Assembly (NCBI GenBank): GCA_025531455.1
Contig: JAMYHL010000088.1
Coordinates: forward strand, 62,001-126,000
Direction: 5' to 3'
DNA: 64,000 nt
Source: Apiotrichum sp. Y4204
Lineage: Eukaryota > Basidiomycota > Tremellomycetes > Trichosporonales > Trichosporonaceae
Part shown: positions 11,177 to 22,462 of the stretch, in pieces
Layout of the letters: the number at the start of each line of letters is the position of its first letter
Position numbering within the stretch: the first letter of the stretch is position 1
Notes under the pieces: generated by a model
Seen by the model: only the letters and a program-made list of their open reading frames with translations
Told to the model about the DNA's origin: nothing
The model's database searches: none
Program-made: the position numbers and the translations under genes

Positions 11177-12872
11177 CTAGTGGCCCCAGCCTTGGTTGGT
11201 CTGCTGGTTGGTGTTGTAGATTGCCTGGTTGTCGTAGCCAGCATAGTTGTTATGGTTGCTCGCCGAGCCATAGTTGGAATGGCTGTTGGCCGAGCCGTTG
11301 TCGTCGTCGTACCGCTGGGCCATGTTGTCGCCGAACGGCGAGGCGTAGTTTGTCGTCGACGAGGACGCGAGGCGGGAAGTCGGGGACGCAGCGTTGCCGT
11401 GGCCGGCCGACGATCCGCCGACAATGGACCCGCGGCGGGAGCCGGCACGGGAGCCGGCGCGGGAGCCCGCACGCGATCCGGGGCGCGAGTCGAGGTGGAG
11501 CGATGAGCGCGAGACGGCCTCGGCTGCCACCTCCGGGCCGTACTGGGCGGCAATCTGGCTGGCGTAGTCGTTCATAATGACAGCCATCGAGTCGAGGTCC
11601 AGACGGTAGCGCTTGGGAGTGAGGCCCTTGCCGAAGCGGTACGTGACGTGGTTGGAGCAGAGAAGACCCGCGAGGATGATGAGAATGTGCGGACCGACGA
11701 GCGAAAAGGCGACAGTGTACCATTTCTGGAGGACCTTACGCTCGAGCTTCAGGTACTTGTTCTTGCAGCCATCGGCGACGGAACGCGGGTAGCAGAGGGG
11801 CGAGACGACGGCCTCAATGGTAGGGCTAAAGTAACCGCAGCAGCGGAGAGCATCCTGGATACGCAGACGTCCTATGGTGCCGAGCTGGCGCGACCACTGG
11901 AGGTTGATCTTGCCCTCGAGGTTGAACGTCTTCTTCTTGTACGCAATATAGCCGGGGGCGACAATGAACGCGAGGCATGCCCAGAGAAGCACAGTGTAGA
12001 CAGCCAAGAACGGGCGGTAGTTGAGGAGAAGACCTGAGAATCCGAGCAACGCGGTGAAGACCATGAGGGCGCCGCCGATCGTGGAGACTGGGGTTAGTGA
12101 TGTGGGACATGCCGGATGCTGCGATACCCACGAATCAGCTCCGTCCGGTTACCGACACGGATGACGTCCGACTGGTAGAAGACGTTGATCCAGACGAGGA
12201 TGCACGAGACGAGGCCGGCCATGGCATAGCAGAAGAGCTGGGGTCAATACACCACGCGACTTCTATACTCACGACAGAGTTGGCCACAAAGAGGATCCAC
12301 TTGAAGCGGTTCCATCGCAGCTTGGGCTTGTGCTTGGCCTTGAGACCGCCCTTTCCGAGCTCGAAAACGAGGCCATCGTCATCGTCGACGGTACCGGAGG
12401 CACCCATGCGCGAAGCGTTGGCGGCAAACGCATCACGGCCACCACCCTGCTTGGCGCGGCGGTGTGCCCAGTCTCCCTGGGAGTGGAGCTTTGTAAACTT
12501 TGTGGGGACGTAGTTGATGGATAGCGATGCGGGGCGGTTCTCCTTGTTCCTTGCGCGGAGGTCTGCGAGGTCCGAGTACGAGCCGGTGCGGGATCCCGAG
12601 TCGTTGGACGACTGCCCGCTGCCGGCGACGCCGTCCGAGAAGGGGAGGCTCGGGGGGAGGAGCAGGTCGTCAGTGTAGCGGACCTCCTGCATCTGGCCGG
12701 GGTTTCCGTGGTGCGACGACGACATGGCGTGGTTGTCGCTCGAGGGCGTCGAGGAGCGGTATTCCTCGTTGGAATACGACGAGTGTTGCGAGGTGCGTTC
12801 GTTGCGGTACGTAGGCTGTCCTCGCCCAGTGGCACGCTGCGCGAGATTGTAGAGCTTTCCGCCAGGGGCCAT
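11177..12872 (-). CDS. Tetraspanin-family membrane protein (Tsp2-like)
   Basis: Exons 12872-12273, 12237-12132 and 12087-11177 give 538 residues. The ATG at 12872 is the first in frame; the frame further upstream has only a TTG. There are four hydrophobic segments: about residues 190-218, just after the second splice junction (about 236-258), about 262-285, and one ending in HILIILAGLLCSN. The large loop between segments 3 and 4 carries the diagnostic CCG motif (DALRCCGYFSP, near residue 318) and further cysteines. This is tetraspanin architecture, with cytoplasmic tails much longer than the family's usual ~250 total residues: about 190 Ser/Asn-rich residues in front and about 130 behind. The C-terminal tail holds tandem PGSRAGSRAGSR units. 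Fungal tetraspanins organise plasma-membrane microdomains and affect cell wall and budding. Assignment to Tsp2 specifically is tentative. Confidence 0.8.
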
Positions 12873-14405
12873 TGGGGGGAGGTGGATGCTGGGAAGGCGA
12901 TGCGAAGCGAGGCGGAAGGTCAAGCCGGAGAGTAGTGTGGAGCTAGGCTGGGGCTATCTGAGACGGGAGCGGGCAAAGACTGCGCAGATGGACGGATGGA
13001 CGGTGCGCGGTGTAGTAGACTGGGAACAAAGGCGTGGGCTGGGCGTGTGTGCGTAAGGCGTGCGTTAAAAGGTGAGGAAGCGATGAGGGATGAAGGAGAC
13101 GGGGGTTGGTGGGGGGGCCGGGAAGAGAAAAGAGGTGGCGAGTAAAACCGGAAAGGCTCAACGAGGAAAGAAGGCACAGTTGGGGAATAAAAAGGAATGA
13201 GGGAAGAGGCGGGTCGACGGCGATGCGAAAAGCGTAGCGAACACCGAGCGGATGGGAATGAGGATGGGGATGAAGATGAGAGGGTGAGGAGAATGAGGAT
13301 GAGGATGAGAGTTGTGATGGAGTGGAAGGAGTGGAAAGCGGTCGTGGGACGTGTTTGAACAGAAAAGCAGTAGTGTGTGTAGTGTGTGCAAGCGAGCAAA
13401 AGGAGAGGAGAGAAAGGGAACGACAGGGCGGGCGTGTGTAATGTGCCTGAATCTTGCAGACCGTCCTTGCTGCTGGTGGACGAGCAATGGGACGAAGTAA
13501 CTACGGTTTGCATGCATCAATCACCCCCCTTCACTTTACATTCATCACCACAGCACGTTTGCTCGCTACCTGTCATGCTCTGAGCATCGTGCTGCATGAC
13601 CCATAGTGACCAAGGCGGTGCTTTGTGGCATGGGTCGTACTACACATCCCGGTGATTTCCTCCCATTGCTTTTCACGCTCCTTGTCAGTGCTCTCTCTCT
13701 CTCTGTGCTCTGCCCCTGAAGAGACAAGGTTCGCATTTTTTTTTTACTCTCTCTCCAGCCACTTCGAGCATCACACCACCACCACCGACATTACCCGCCA
13801 GCCTCCAGCTCTAACTGTTCTAACTGACTTTGGCTCTGCATACCCGCGTTCTAGCACCTAGAAGTGTGTGCTGACCATCACTTACAGACTTCTGAATACA
13901 TGAATGCCGGTCAGTGATGACGCCAAAGCCAGCGCCGCCATCCCCATACCACAGCTCCACGCTTGCTCGCGTCCCGTGATCGACAGAACAAGGTGCCGGC
14001 AGTCGGACCCTTTGCTCGCGGCGCAGCGGGCAGCGCATGGCCTCGGCCTTTGTGCCCTCATTGACATCTCCGTGGCTCGTGTCTCACTGGCGTCCCTATC
14101 CAGATGTCCTGACTGTCCTGCAACATGTCCTGTCCCACAGCCTCCATCCCGCTGCCTGCCAAGGTCCTACCTTCACCCAAATAGCAGCACTCAGTCTCGG
14201 CACTGCTCGTGCCAGCCGCCCTTTAGCGGACGCCACGCCCTTTGTGCGTGCTATTTGTGGGACCTCGGCCTCCGCACTTCGATCTCCCAGTCATCCATGC
14301 ACGCCGGCGACTGGTTTCCGTCAATGATACAGAAGACATTGGACACACTGCACGCTTCCATGCTTGCTAGCTACAACTTTGTATCAATACACGACCAACC
14401 ACCCT
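12873..14405. other. Gene-free interval upstream of the tetraspanin gene
   Basis: I find no supported gene in 1.5 kb. From 12950 to 13400 the plus strand is strongly purine-biased (GGAGATGAGG-like runs), consistent with a pyrimidine-rich promoter and leader for the minus-strand tetraspanin. A CT microsatellite lies near 13692-13704 and an 11-nt T run near 13736-13746. The remainder is unremarkable. Confidence 0.55.
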
Positions 14406-15548
14406 CTATGCTCTCACGGCCCTTGCCCCGCGCTCCCCGCCAGAATTGACACATGCTAGCGGGTTGAGTCCGACATAGTACACCCAGATCCAGTACACGG
14501 CGCCCCAGAAGGCAACGAGAGGCCCGGCGAATTGTGCCGGGAGGGTGAGCGGGGAGAGGGGGACGATGGGCGACGCGCGCAGTGGGGAGAGCACGCCGCG
14601 CATGAATGGCCGCCGGACGACGCGCGGGGATAGCCGCGGCGATAGCCCGAGCGTCGCGACGCCCGGTGATGACCGCCCGTGCGGGGAGTGGTGTGCCAGA
14701 TGTCGCGGGAGCGCACTCGCCTGCGGGCTTACTACTGGCGCTGGCGAGGAACAAGTATTCCAGCTGCGTTGCCGCAGCGAACGCGGGGTACACGGCCGCC
14801 CGCGCCCCAGCCCCTGCCGCGGTGCCGAGTCCGGTCGCAGCCCACCAGGTGAGCCGACGTGCCGCGGGTGCGGGTGGTCGACAAACGTAATGCTCCGCCT
14901 GCGGCGCCGCGGGCTGCGCGCGGACCCCCAAACGGGCGTGATGGGCGCATCGGCGGCGGACACCGAGACGGCGCAGTGGAAATCGGCGTCCGAGGCGGCC
15001 GTCACTGGTGTGTCGGGGTACGCGCTGAGCGGGGAGTACATGCTGACTGGCGAGTCGAGGGTGGGGAGGTGGACAGGCGAGGTGATGAGTATGCTGTTCG
15101 TCTCGCGGCGGGGGAACGGCTGGGCGACGACGGGCGGGGTATAGCGCTTCGGCACGTTGACGCGGAGGACGGGACGGTTGGGTGATGCGGGGGGAGAGGC
15201 GGTGGGTGTCGTGGAAGTGGAGGATTCCTTCTCCTTCTCCTCCTCGTCCTTGGCCATGGCCGCCGCCGCGGCGTGCGTTAGCGGCGGAAAGGTGAGCTCG
15301 GTGGGCGAGTCGAGGCAGATGTAGCTGGGATGCGGGGTGAGGGGCGTGAGGAGGTTGGGCGAGTCGAGAGAGTTGAGCGAGTCGGAAGAGTCGAGCGAGT
15401 CGAGCGAGTCGGGCGACTCGGGGGGCGTGAGGGCCGCCTCTGATGCAACGGGGGTGTTGACGCCTGGGGAGACAGGCGGGGGCACGGCACCGCCCTCGAG
15501 GAGGACCGCAGCAATACTCGGGCGCGGGGTCATGCGCGTGAATGACAT
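14406..15548 (-). CDS. Unknown protein, low-complexity with C-terminal membrane segment
   Basis: A single reading frame from ATG at 15548 gives 380 residues; longer in-frame upstream starts exist but encode low-complexity sequence. The N-terminal third is Pro/Ser-rich with a run of SLDS repeats (residues about 45-70). The middle is Ser/Arg/Pro-rich (an RSPRRRRRS stretch). The C-terminus has one clear hydrophobic span, QFAGPLVAFWGAVYWIWVYY, about 20 residues from the end, suggesting a tail-anchored or single-pass membrane protein. Between about 14720 and 14850 an alternative frame encodes a membrane-like segment (WWAATGLGTAAGAGARAAVY) that would fit such a protein better, but I find no canonical intron joining the frames. 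I recognise no family. Confidence 0.5.
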   Translation of the reverse strand: MSFTRMTPRPSIAAVLLEGGAVPPPVSPGVNTPVASEAALTPPESPDSLDSLDSSDSLNSLDSPNLLTPLTPHPSYICLDSPTELTFPPLTHAAAAAMAKDEEEKEKESSTSTTPTASPPASPNRPVLRVNVPKRYTPPVVAQPFPRRETNSILITSPVHLPTLDSPVSMYSPLSAYPDTPVTAASDADFHCAVSVSAADAPITPVWGSARSPRRRRRSITFVDHPHPRHVGSPGGLRPDSAPRQGLGRGRPCTPRSLRQRSWNTCSSPAPVVSPQASALPRHLAHHSPHGRSSPGVATLGLSPRLSPRVVRRPFMRGVLSPLRASPIVPLSPLTLPAQFAGPLVAFWGAVYWIWVYYVGLNPLACVNSGGERGARAVRA

Positions 15549-16632
15549 GGTAGCTGGGGTGAGTGTGAGTGCTGGAGAGGACTGTGAGGGAGGTGAGCGT
15601 GAGCAGGGGCGTGAGGGACCGTGAGAGGGACCGTAAGGAGTGAGCGTGTGGGGTGGGCGTAGGTGAGCGTGAGGGGACCAGCCAGTGGTCAAGGAGCGTG
15701 GGTTGGGGTCGTCGCAGACGAGACTGGCACAGCCAGATGAGAAGTGGGTGTGGGGGGGAACGTCGGGGATCGTAGATCGAAGAGTATATATCTGTTTCAC
15801 TCAAGTCCTAGCCTGGCAGCATTGAGGTCAGAGGGTCATGATCGAGGCGTACACTGTGCCCCGCCTTCGTTTGTTGGCACGGCAGTGTCGGGCGATGCGG
15901 GGAGGTGTGATCCAGGGAAAGAGTAATGAAGAACAGGAGGAGATAGGTCGGTATCAACACTCGAGAGTCGATACCGATGGCGATGCTGCACCGCGCACCG
16001 CTGTGCGCGCCCCTCGTGTGTCATGTCGCACGTCTCATGCGTCTTACTTTCCGAGTTCCCACCCAACCAAAACGGGATACATACATACATGCATACAGCG
16101 CTCATGTGCGTCTAGACTGCGCCGGTGAATGTGACGGAGAAGAGATGCAGAGCATGCAGGGCAGTTCGGTACGTGGACATGAAGTCGGATAGAAGACCTG
16201 CCTGGTGTAACATGGTATCGGCAATCTAGATTGCACTTGCTTCCCCCTTGAGTCTGTCTGTTCTATCTGTTCCACGACGGTCGGCACAATCCGCAATTCC
16301 GTTCGACAAGCTGGCCGCAGGCCCGTGGCACCTGTGGAGCATGGTTGCAAACACAGAGCAGCATGTATTGTCTCACCATTCTCTACGCCCTTGAGCAATG
16401 AATGTGCCTACATCACACAGTAGAGAATGTTCCCACAGCCTCAGCATCAGCCGCGGTAATGACACACGGGCCAAGTGTCGTCATGGACATGGCAAACGAG
16501 GTCGGAAACGTCTGCCATGCCGCAACCGAGCCAGATGGGCACACGCAACAAGCACAAGCGAGAGCTCAACTTTGCATCGCAATACAGTACATAACAGTCG
16601 AAGTCCCGACTTGCACCACTACAAACCCCACC
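15549..16632. other. Divergent intergenic region, unknown gene / SDR gene
   Basis: No gene seen in 1.08 kb. The minus-strand leader of the unknown gene is GT/CT-rich (15549-15720). A TATATAT element lies at about 15784-15790 and a short ATAC/ATGC microsatellite at about 16077-16097. Confidence 0.5.
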
Positions 16633-17509
16633 ATGCCACCCCCTATCGCAGTAATCTTCGGCGCCGGGCCCGGAACCGGCGCAGCCCTCGCGTGAGTCCT
16701 CTCAAACACTTCACAAATCACAGATCAGAGATTGCTGACCACAGGCGCGCGCTGGCCCCAACCCACCGTCTCCTCCTTCTATCGCGCTCGCTCCCCGGCT
16801 CCCTCCCGCGCCTCGGTCTAGATCTCCCCGACGACGCGGTCCTCGGTGCGGGGTACGACGCCAAGGCCAGCGCGCAGAGCTTTGCCGCCGCGCTCAGCGC
16901 CGCGAAGGACAAATGGCCCGATTCGGCCGTTAATGTCGGTATCGTGCACGCCTCAGTCGCGTTTGCCCCCGGGCCGTTTTTGGAGAGAAAGGTCGACGAG
17001 CTGCGGAACAACCTCGAGACGACGTGAGTGGAGGTCCATTTCGACGGCTCTAATGCCCAGCACGCAGGCGTTCGACTTTGCGCAGACGTTCATACCCGCG
17101 ATGCTCCCTACGGGCGGTACGCTGCTGTTTACGGGCGCGACAATGGCCGTGCGCGCGGGTGGCAACTTCTCGGCGATGGCGCCTGGGGCATTTGCGCGGC
17201 GCGCGCTCGCGCAGTCGCTCGCGCGCGAGTTTGGTCCGCGCGGGATCCACGTGTGCCATGTCATTGTGGATGGGCTGATTGCGACTGAGAACACGGCCAA
17301 GATGATGGGGCAGGCTGCCGAGGGGGAGAGGCTTGATCCGAAGGATATCGCCCAGGTGAGAGGGAGAGGAGGGGGGACGCTGATGATAGGTCTACCTCGA
17401 CGTTATCCGCCAGCCGCGCTCGGCGTGGACGCAGGAACTTGATATCCGGTAGGTCGTGGTTTCTGCGCTGGATTGTGCTGACTGAAGTCCGGCGATGGAG
17501 CAGTGGTAG
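16633..17509 (+). CDS. Short-chain dehydrogenase/reductase-like protein lacking the YxxxK dyad
   Basis: Exons 16633-16691, 16745-17023, 17061-17355, 17390-17448 and 17488-17509 give 237 residues, the normal size of a classical SDR. The Rossmann glycine motif is GAGPGTGAAL at residues 9-18. The C-terminal half has the family blocks GGTLLFTGATMAVRAGG, ALAQSLAREFGPRGIHV and a conserved end RSAWTQELDIR. At the catalytic site the usual Tyr-x3-Lys reads F149-S-A-M-A153, so both residues are missing. Phe in place of Tyr is common in the bacterial and fungal subgroup this resembles, but loss of the Lys too is unexpected. It may bind NAD(P) without classical oxidoreductase chemistry. Substrate and pathway unknown. 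Confidence 0.82.
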
Positions 17510-17856
17510 GCTCTGTGCTTGGCCGCGCTGAGCGCATGAACTGGTATCGCTAGCCTCAAACTCGAGAGGAAGCTGAGCAGAGCTGAGAGATTGGGGCCGG
17601 ATGCGTGAGAGTACCTGGTCGACGATTCAGTAAGAGCATGAGCAGAGGCGTGGGCAGAAGGCAAAGAGGCAAAGTATGCAGTTCAGTTGTGAGAACGAGA
17701 CAGAGGATGACCGTGACAATCAGTACAATCAGTGCAGTCAGTCGCAACACAGTCATCAGCAACACCAACTACTAGCATTACACCTGCATCGCGCCTAAGT
17801 GCACCACCTCTACCTTTATGATCTCCTCTTACTCGACCTCTCCCCTCATCTCCCCG
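17510..17856. other. Convergent intergenic region SDR / HUL5
   Basis: 347 bp between convergent genes. It includes a TGACNATCAGTACAATCAGT-like imperfect repeat near 17708-17745. No gene seen. Confidence 0.5.
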
Positions 17857-20800
17857 TTAAGACATATCAAACCCGGCCCCGGAGTTGATCGCCTGCAGGA
17901 GTTTCCTCCTGAGCAGCTCCTCGTCCTTATAGTCCGGGAGCTTGAGGAGATTCGCACACGAACTCGCGGTAGGGAGGCGCGCCATGTCGGACCCGGCATT
18001 GCGGATCGCGAACCCGGGGTTGAGGTACGCGAATCCCAGGAGCGGCGGGCGCGAGCAGGATGTGACAAAGCGGATGAGCGCGCGGCGCTGCTCGTCGTTA
18101 AACCCCTCGACGACGCGCCAGAAGAGCTGCGGCGTCTGCGCGTCCGGATACCCCGACACTTGGGTGTGCTTGCGCAGATCGGCAATGTCGATCGGCACCT
18201 CCTCACCGCCCAGCAGCTGGGCCAGCTCTTGTTGGTCAAACATCCGCAGCCACTTTGGGTCGATAATGTCGCTCAGGCCGGAAAAGAAGGCGCGAGACTG
18301 CTCCGCAAACTGGCGGTCTAGCTTGTACCGGCACACGAGCTGGATGTACTCGTGCCGGTTCTCGGCAGTAACCGCAATGTCGCTGCCGCCCGGGACGAGG
18401 TCGACACTGCGTGCTACCCCGAAGTCGTCCTCCGTCATGGTAAAGTTGAGTGACAGGTCCTCCAGGTTGCCGGGGTAGTTTTTCAGGCTGATAAGACCGC
18501 GGTACAGGTCGCGGTCGAGCGACGCCAGGTCGTCGAGGTATGACTGGCGCCCGAGCCATTTTGCCACTGAAGTCAGTTTTTTTCGCAATGGGAGATGATG
18601 GGTAGTGGAATACGGCATCCCCACTCGGATGCAAGCGTTCATACTCACAGAAAAAGCCCGCAAACGAGACATCCACCAGAATGTCCTCGTACAGCGCCTT
18701 ACCCAGCATGCGCCCCAGGAACGAGTACCACTGCAGCTGGTGCTCCTCCTTTGCGTAGCTGTGGGGGTTGGGGTACAGCTCGTTGTTGTAGTTGGCCAGC
18801 CAGAGGCCGTGTTCGGTGTCAAAGGCCTCCTTGGAGAGCTGCGTGAGGAACTCTTTGAACAGGCCGCCGCCGTCGATTCCGGCCTCCTCGCCGCCCCACT
18901 TGTCGATAAATTGGATCTGGATCATGCCCTTCAGACTCGGGCCCAGCCGGTTCAGCCCCCGGAACCCGTCCTCCGACAGGTGCGATCGCCGAATGTCCAT
19001 CGTGTGCCGCGTTTGCCAATTGTAAACACTGTATCCTAGGCGGTCGCGGTCGGCCTTGATAAACGCGCGGAACACCTGTACGCGCGCCTGGAAGGGAACA
19101 GTCATTGAAAGGTTGTTGAGCAGCCCCAGTCGCGGCGAGTAGTATGCAATCTGCCGACGGGTGAAGTGCCGTGCACCTCGCGCAGCAAGCACACCAGTCC
19201 CCTGCTCGAGCTCCTCCTCCTCATACTTGACTGCCTGGATGAAGCCCTGCATGTCCGTCGGCATCACCATCACCCAGTACTCGTCAGGCGCAAAACGTCG
19301 TCGTGCACTGGTGTCAGTTGAATCTTCACAACGCTCAACTACACTCACTTGCGCTGGGCAACTCGTGTGACGCCGCGGGTGAACAATGCACGCTCGTCCT
19401 CTGTCCCTGCAGTGCGCGACACTTTTTCCAGCCCGTTCTCGGACGGCGTATCCGACACGCCGCGCATGTATCCCCAGAAAGCGAGGTCGCGCCAGATGAG
19501 CGACAGCTCGAGCACCTCATCCACAAGCAGCGGGTTCGTCGCGGGCGCGAAGAATTCGTCGTCGGGCGTGAGTAGCAGGTAGTGGCAGTAAAGGTGGGAG
19601 AGCAACAGCAGCGCATGCCGGTTGGCGTCTAGTGTCAGCTCAACGAAACGACACTGAACTCACTCGTCCCGAAGGTGTCCCACACAACGCTGCCGCTCCC
19701 CCACTTGCTGCGCACTGCGTCGCGCCACAATAGCTTGACAAGCGCGCGCCCGCGCTTGCCCTCCATGATGGCGTCGAGCGTCGCCTCCCACCGCGGCGAG
19801 CCGCGGAACGCGTACAGGATCCCGATCGCAAATGCGGAAAAGCTCGACAACAGCGCCTTGTCTGCAGAGTTGACGGCGAAGCCTGTGAGCGTGGAGAGAT
19901 GAGATGTGGAGGTGAGGAGCAGGAGCTTTGATCCGACGTTGGGAGGTATCGGGGCGTGTTTCGGCTTGGCCGGTGCAAGAGTGTCGTCGTCACTATCGCT
20001 CTCCGCGGCGGCAACCGCCACCTCTGCGGGGGTCGGCTCTGTGCGCTCCGCCCGCCGCCCCCATCCCTCGCTCAGCGTGGAGAGCAGATATCCCACAACG
20101 CGGATCCACGCTTCCATCCCCTGTGCGCCATTCCGCGCAAGCATCCCGCCGGTGATGCCAAACGTCGCGAGATTTGCGAGGAAGTATAATCGTCCTGTCT
20201 CCTCGGCGAGGCGCCCCTGTGTGAGTATTTCGGGGCGGGCAGCAGCGGCGGGGAGAATCGTCTTGAAGAGAGGAAGCGTGGAGGAGAGGTACGTGAGTGA
20301 GGGAATGGGGATCGCGGAGGGGACCGACGGGACCACGAGGAGGGTGTGCACAAGCGGGGGGAGAAGCGACGACGCCGACGTGAGGGGCATGAGCACAAGA
20401 GGTGCGAGCAGCACCCGCACGACGGGCTGCATGAGCGGGTGTTTCTTCTTCGGCGGCTGCGAGTGAGTTTATGACATCCATGCAAACTCACACTGGCGGC
20501 GATGAGGCTCTCAAGGATGCGGACACTGATCTCAACCCATCCCAGCCTTCCCAACGCCTCGGTGAGCTCGGCGCGCGCCTGTGGATCCACCGACGCATAC
20601 GCCTCCGGCTTGAGCAGCGCCTCAAGCGTACGAAGTACCGACACAGACCCCTCCGTTCTAGTATCAATCAGCTGCCTGTGTACTCTACTCACCTCGGGCT
20701 GGCGCTGACAAACCGCAGCATCTTGACAAACAGCACCGCGAGCGTGGTAGCATATCCCGGCTCGGCGGTTATCGGCGCAACGAACGCCGGCACCCCATCT

Positions 20801-21169
20801 GGTAATCAGCACTTGAGCTCTGTCCACAGCGCAGCACATACCCTTCACTTCAAGAGCCGCCGCGCCCCACTGCTGCACGACCTCGGCGACGCGCGCACGC
20901 TCTCCGCCAGGAAGGACGAACACGAGCCCCGCAATGCCGGCGCGCAGGCTCCCGCCGCCAAGATGCGCAAGAACCTGTTCTTTGGCTGCTGCTGCCGCCC
21001 GGCGCCCGCGGTACACGCGCTGGACGGCCGTCGCGGCGTTTTCGACTACGCGCTGGCGCTCGCGCGCGAGACGCTCGGCGCGCACGCTGTTCAGCAGGAC
21101 GGACGAGCTGCTCGAGCTTGCTGTCGAGAGGTTTACGACGGCGTTCTGCGCGCCGTCTGGGTTCCACAT
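17857..21169 (-). CDS. HUL5: HECT E3 ubiquitin ligase Hul5/UBE3C
   Basis: Exons 21169-20842, 20798-20693, 20657-20492, 20456-19664, 19628-19349, 19307-18649 and 18566-17857 give 1013 residues in one continuous frame. Near the N-terminus is an IQ-type helix (ENAATAVQRVYRGRR), as in Hul5 and UBE3C. The C-terminal ~360 residues are a full HECT domain: IQFIDKWGGEEAGIDGGGLF, the ELYPNPHSY segment, LGRMLGKALYEDILVDVSFA, and the catalytic block SSCANLLKLP, where the Cys is the thioester residue. Family role: Hul5 is a proteasome-associated chain-extending ligase that helps degrade stalled and misfolded proteins. Chain type cannot be read from sequence. The domain order and the presence of the Cys make this a confident call. 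Confidence 0.92.
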
Positions 21170-22372
21170 TGTGAGATGGCGGATGTAGAGTCTGGGAATG
21201 CAATGATGTGTGAAGATGGGGAGATGTTGGGCAGTTTTGTAGAGAAGGAAGGCCGTATAGAGGGGGGACACGGATAGATGATGATCGAGCGGATGACGGA
21301 AGCGTGGGCGGGTGGCGGCTGTGTGTCTTCTGGCTCGGGCGAGTGGCGACTTTGGTGGGTCAGGGGGTTCATGAACCCCCCACCACCAAAAATGGAATCC
21401 CCGCTGAGATGCGATGGACGATGCACACGGCGTTGAGCAGTTGCACATGGTTGGATGCTGTAAATGACTAGATGCAGAGTAAGTATCAAGAGCCAGACAC
21501 TGTCAAAATGTCAGAGATCTTATCTCAGGAGGGCGGGTTAGGTGTGTGCTGACGAATGCAAGATCCCAATAAGTAATGCTTGAGGTTCTTGATTCCCCTA
21601 GGAGTCGTTTTCTCCTCGTCCAGTGGCACCCATCAGGTTCCCTTGTTTTGATACTCAGAAAAGCTACTCGGCAACACAGTGGACTGCTGCTGCGACAGGC
21701 AGTAGTCAGGTAGCACAATGTCGGGCTCGCAGCTCCTGTGAAAGAAGAGGCCCGGAAGAAAGTGTTTTACTCGCATTTTTTAGGAATTATTCTCCTCTCG
21801 TTACTGTCCTGTTTTATTTTCCCGGGATTGTTCCTGCCAGACGAGGGTCGTTGATGAACAGAGCAGCATGCACGACGTGCACTGTGTGCTATTGCCCTGG
21901 TTGCATCTCTTCTTTACCAGCTCTGGCCTGTCGCTCTCCAAAACAATCAGACCTCTGCCACACACATCGGCCACCCGCCACTTGGTCCAACGTTGGTAGT
22001 AGGCCGGGCTACGACGAGCCAAATATCAGTGGTATCGATGGCTATGTAATAGTAGTACACTCAGCTCAAAGACTCAGCAGAAGACTGTTCTACATTCGGA
22101 AGTAGATAGGTCAAAGACACGAGCTCACATTTCATGGTGTACCGGCCAACGCGGAGACGCCAGGCAGGACAGATGATGAACAGGCTAGCCGCACGCAAAC
22201 CTTACTGTCGGTATCAGTTCCGCCGCACATACAGTACGCGATACCGATGGGCCGCAGCGTAGTCTGCTCGTCACTGGTATAGCTTGTCTTCCAATACCCT
22301 CTGGAAAACCAAAATGTCAGATATCTCAATTCCAAACCCTCCAGACCGACGCGCCCGTGCCAAAAATCACCA
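21170..22372. other. Intergenic region between HUL5 and tRNA-Asn
   Basis: Nothing protein-coding is supported in 1.2 kb. It contains the HUL5 promoter on its left side and a perfect 18-bp palindrome at 21363-21380, listed separately. Confidence 0.55.
21363..21380. repeat. Perfect 18-bp palindrome upstream of HUL5
   Basis: GGGGGTTCATGAACCCCC is its own reverse complement. It lies 194 bp upstream of the HUL5 start codon. It could be a dimeric regulator site or a cruciform/hairpin, but function is unknown. Confidence 0.6.
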
Positions 22373-22455
22373 GACTTCGTGGCCAAGCTGGTTAAGGCGT
22401 CCGACTGTTATGCAGTCTTATCGGGAGATCGAGAGTTCAAACCTCTCCGAGGTCG
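22373..22455 (+). tRNA. tRNA-Asn (anticodon GUU) with 9-nt intron
   Basis: The 83-bp gene folds as a complete class I tRNA. The 7-bp acceptor stem GACTTCG/CGAGGTC has one G-U pair. The D arm is GCC...GGC with A-box TGGCCAAGCTGG. The anticodon stem is TCCGA/TCGGG, the anticodon GTT at 22407-22409, the variable loop AGATC, and the T arm GAGAG-TTCAAAC-CTCTC; the discriminator is G. The 9-nt intron (22411-22419, TGCAGTCTT) sits at the canonical 37/38 position. The mature sequence closely resembles yeast tRNA-Asn. Confidence 0.95.
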
Positions 22456-22457
22456 AG

Positions 22458-22462
22458 TTTTT
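22458..22462 (+). terminator. RNA polymerase III terminator of tRNA-Asn
   Basis: A run of five T on the coding strand starts 3 nt after the tRNA 3' end, the usual Pol III stop signal. Confidence 0.85.
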
